From Oscillospiraceae bacterium (GTDB lineage Bacteria; Bacillota; Clostridia; Oscillospirales; Oscillospiraceae), in contig WRMX01000098.1 of NCBI GenBank assembly GCA_009776905.1, positions 4,303 to 11,108 of the forward strand: DNA of 6,806 bases, in the 5' to 3' direction. The stretch's first letter is position 1; the number at the start of each line of letters is the position of its first letter. A model generated the notes under the pieces. The model ran no database searches. It had not been told where the DNA came from and saw only the letters and a program-made list of their open reading frames with translations. The position numbers and the translations under genes are program-made. Below are positions 6,693-6,806 of the stretch, in pieces.

Positions 6693-6806
6693 TTGGAGAC
6701 AGTTCGTTACAATTCACGCCCGGTGAGGTGGACGTTTATTTTTGCTTCATTAGTCGTCATCGCGGACTGCGTATCATTCGCTTCCGCACAAGTGCGAAAG
6801 CTCACT
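6693..6806 (+). CDS. Possible 5' end of a divergent gene running off the window (weak)
   Basis: One + frame stays open from here to the window edge. From GTG 6723 it would encode a short basic start followed by a hydrophobic stretch, WTFIFASLVVIADCVSFA, which could be a first membrane helix, for example of a transporter. No good ribosome site precedes GTG 6723 or TTG 6693. A TACAAT at 6708-6713 could be a -10 element but would leave almost no leader. I cannot assign a family, and the frame may be open by chance. Confidence 0.2.
   Translation, partial: METVRYNSRPVRWTFIFASLVVIADCVSFASAQVRKLT
6780..6801. promoter_or_regulatory. 22-bp near-perfect palindrome, candidate operator
   Basis: GCTTCCGCAC and GTGCGAAAGC are 10-bp arms around an AA centre, with a single mismatched pair. 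It lies about 140 bp upstream of the TATAAT of the molybdopterin genes. The size and symmetry suit a dimeric helix-turn-helix regulator. It could instead be a hairpin belonging to something beyond the window edge. Confidence 0.45.

Noticed and set aside
1..6806. tRNA, rRNA, insertion sequence or attachment site
   Set aside because: No transposase, terminal inverted repeats, cloverleaf or rRNA-like stretch was recognised on either strand.

Overview
The window carries three genes. One is a short-chain dehydrogenase on the + strand at the left edge. The other two are long, closely related molybdopterin enzymes in tandem on the - strand. Base composition is moderately GC-rich, roughly mid-50s percent by eye, and ribosome binding sites are of the strong AAGGAGG type. 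The molybdenum-enzyme family is that of pyrogallol-phloroglucinol transhydroxylase, known from anaerobes that ferment trihydroxylated aromatics. This suggests a strictly anaerobic gut, rumen or sediment bacterium (Clostridia, Negativicutes, Synergistota or Coriobacteriia are all possible). The sequence does not settle the phylum.

Layout: 32-829 (+) is a classical SDR oxidoreductase with its own ribosome binding site; its promoter lies outside the window. A strong hairpin at 867-898 sits between it and the convergent molybdenum gene and probably terminates transcription from both sides. 916-3675 (-) is the downstream molybdopterin gene (919 aa). 3676-3867 is a short intergenic stretch holding an unusual array of seven 11-bp units with spacers of 15-6-6-6-6-15 bp. 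3868-6588 (-) is the upstream molybdopterin gene (906 aa), with a near-perfect ribosome binding site and a TATAAT promoter element. 6643-6806 has no firm gene. It contains a 22-bp near-perfect palindrome at 6780-6801 and an open + frame that runs off the end.

Both molybdopterin proteins resemble the large (catalytic) subunit of pyrogallol-phloroglucinol transhydroxylase. They lack the N-terminal Fe-S cysteine motif seen in many relatives and lack a Tat signal, so they should be cytoplasmic. They share a His...Asp-Ser arrangement at the positions expected for the transhydroxylase active site. The small Fe-S subunit (AthS type) is not in the window, although the operon appears bounded by a promoter on one side and a terminator on the other. 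The pair therefore looks like two catalytic paralogues of differing specificity that rearrange, isomerise or dehydroxylate polyhydroxylated rings. The SDR could reduce the ring product, as phloroglucinol reductase (also an SDR) does in known pathways, but it is convergent rather than co-operonic and that link is only inference.

The features most worth a second look are the intergenic repeat array and its short ORFs, the missing Fe-S partner, the diverged middle segments of the two paralogues, and patches of near-identical DNA between them.
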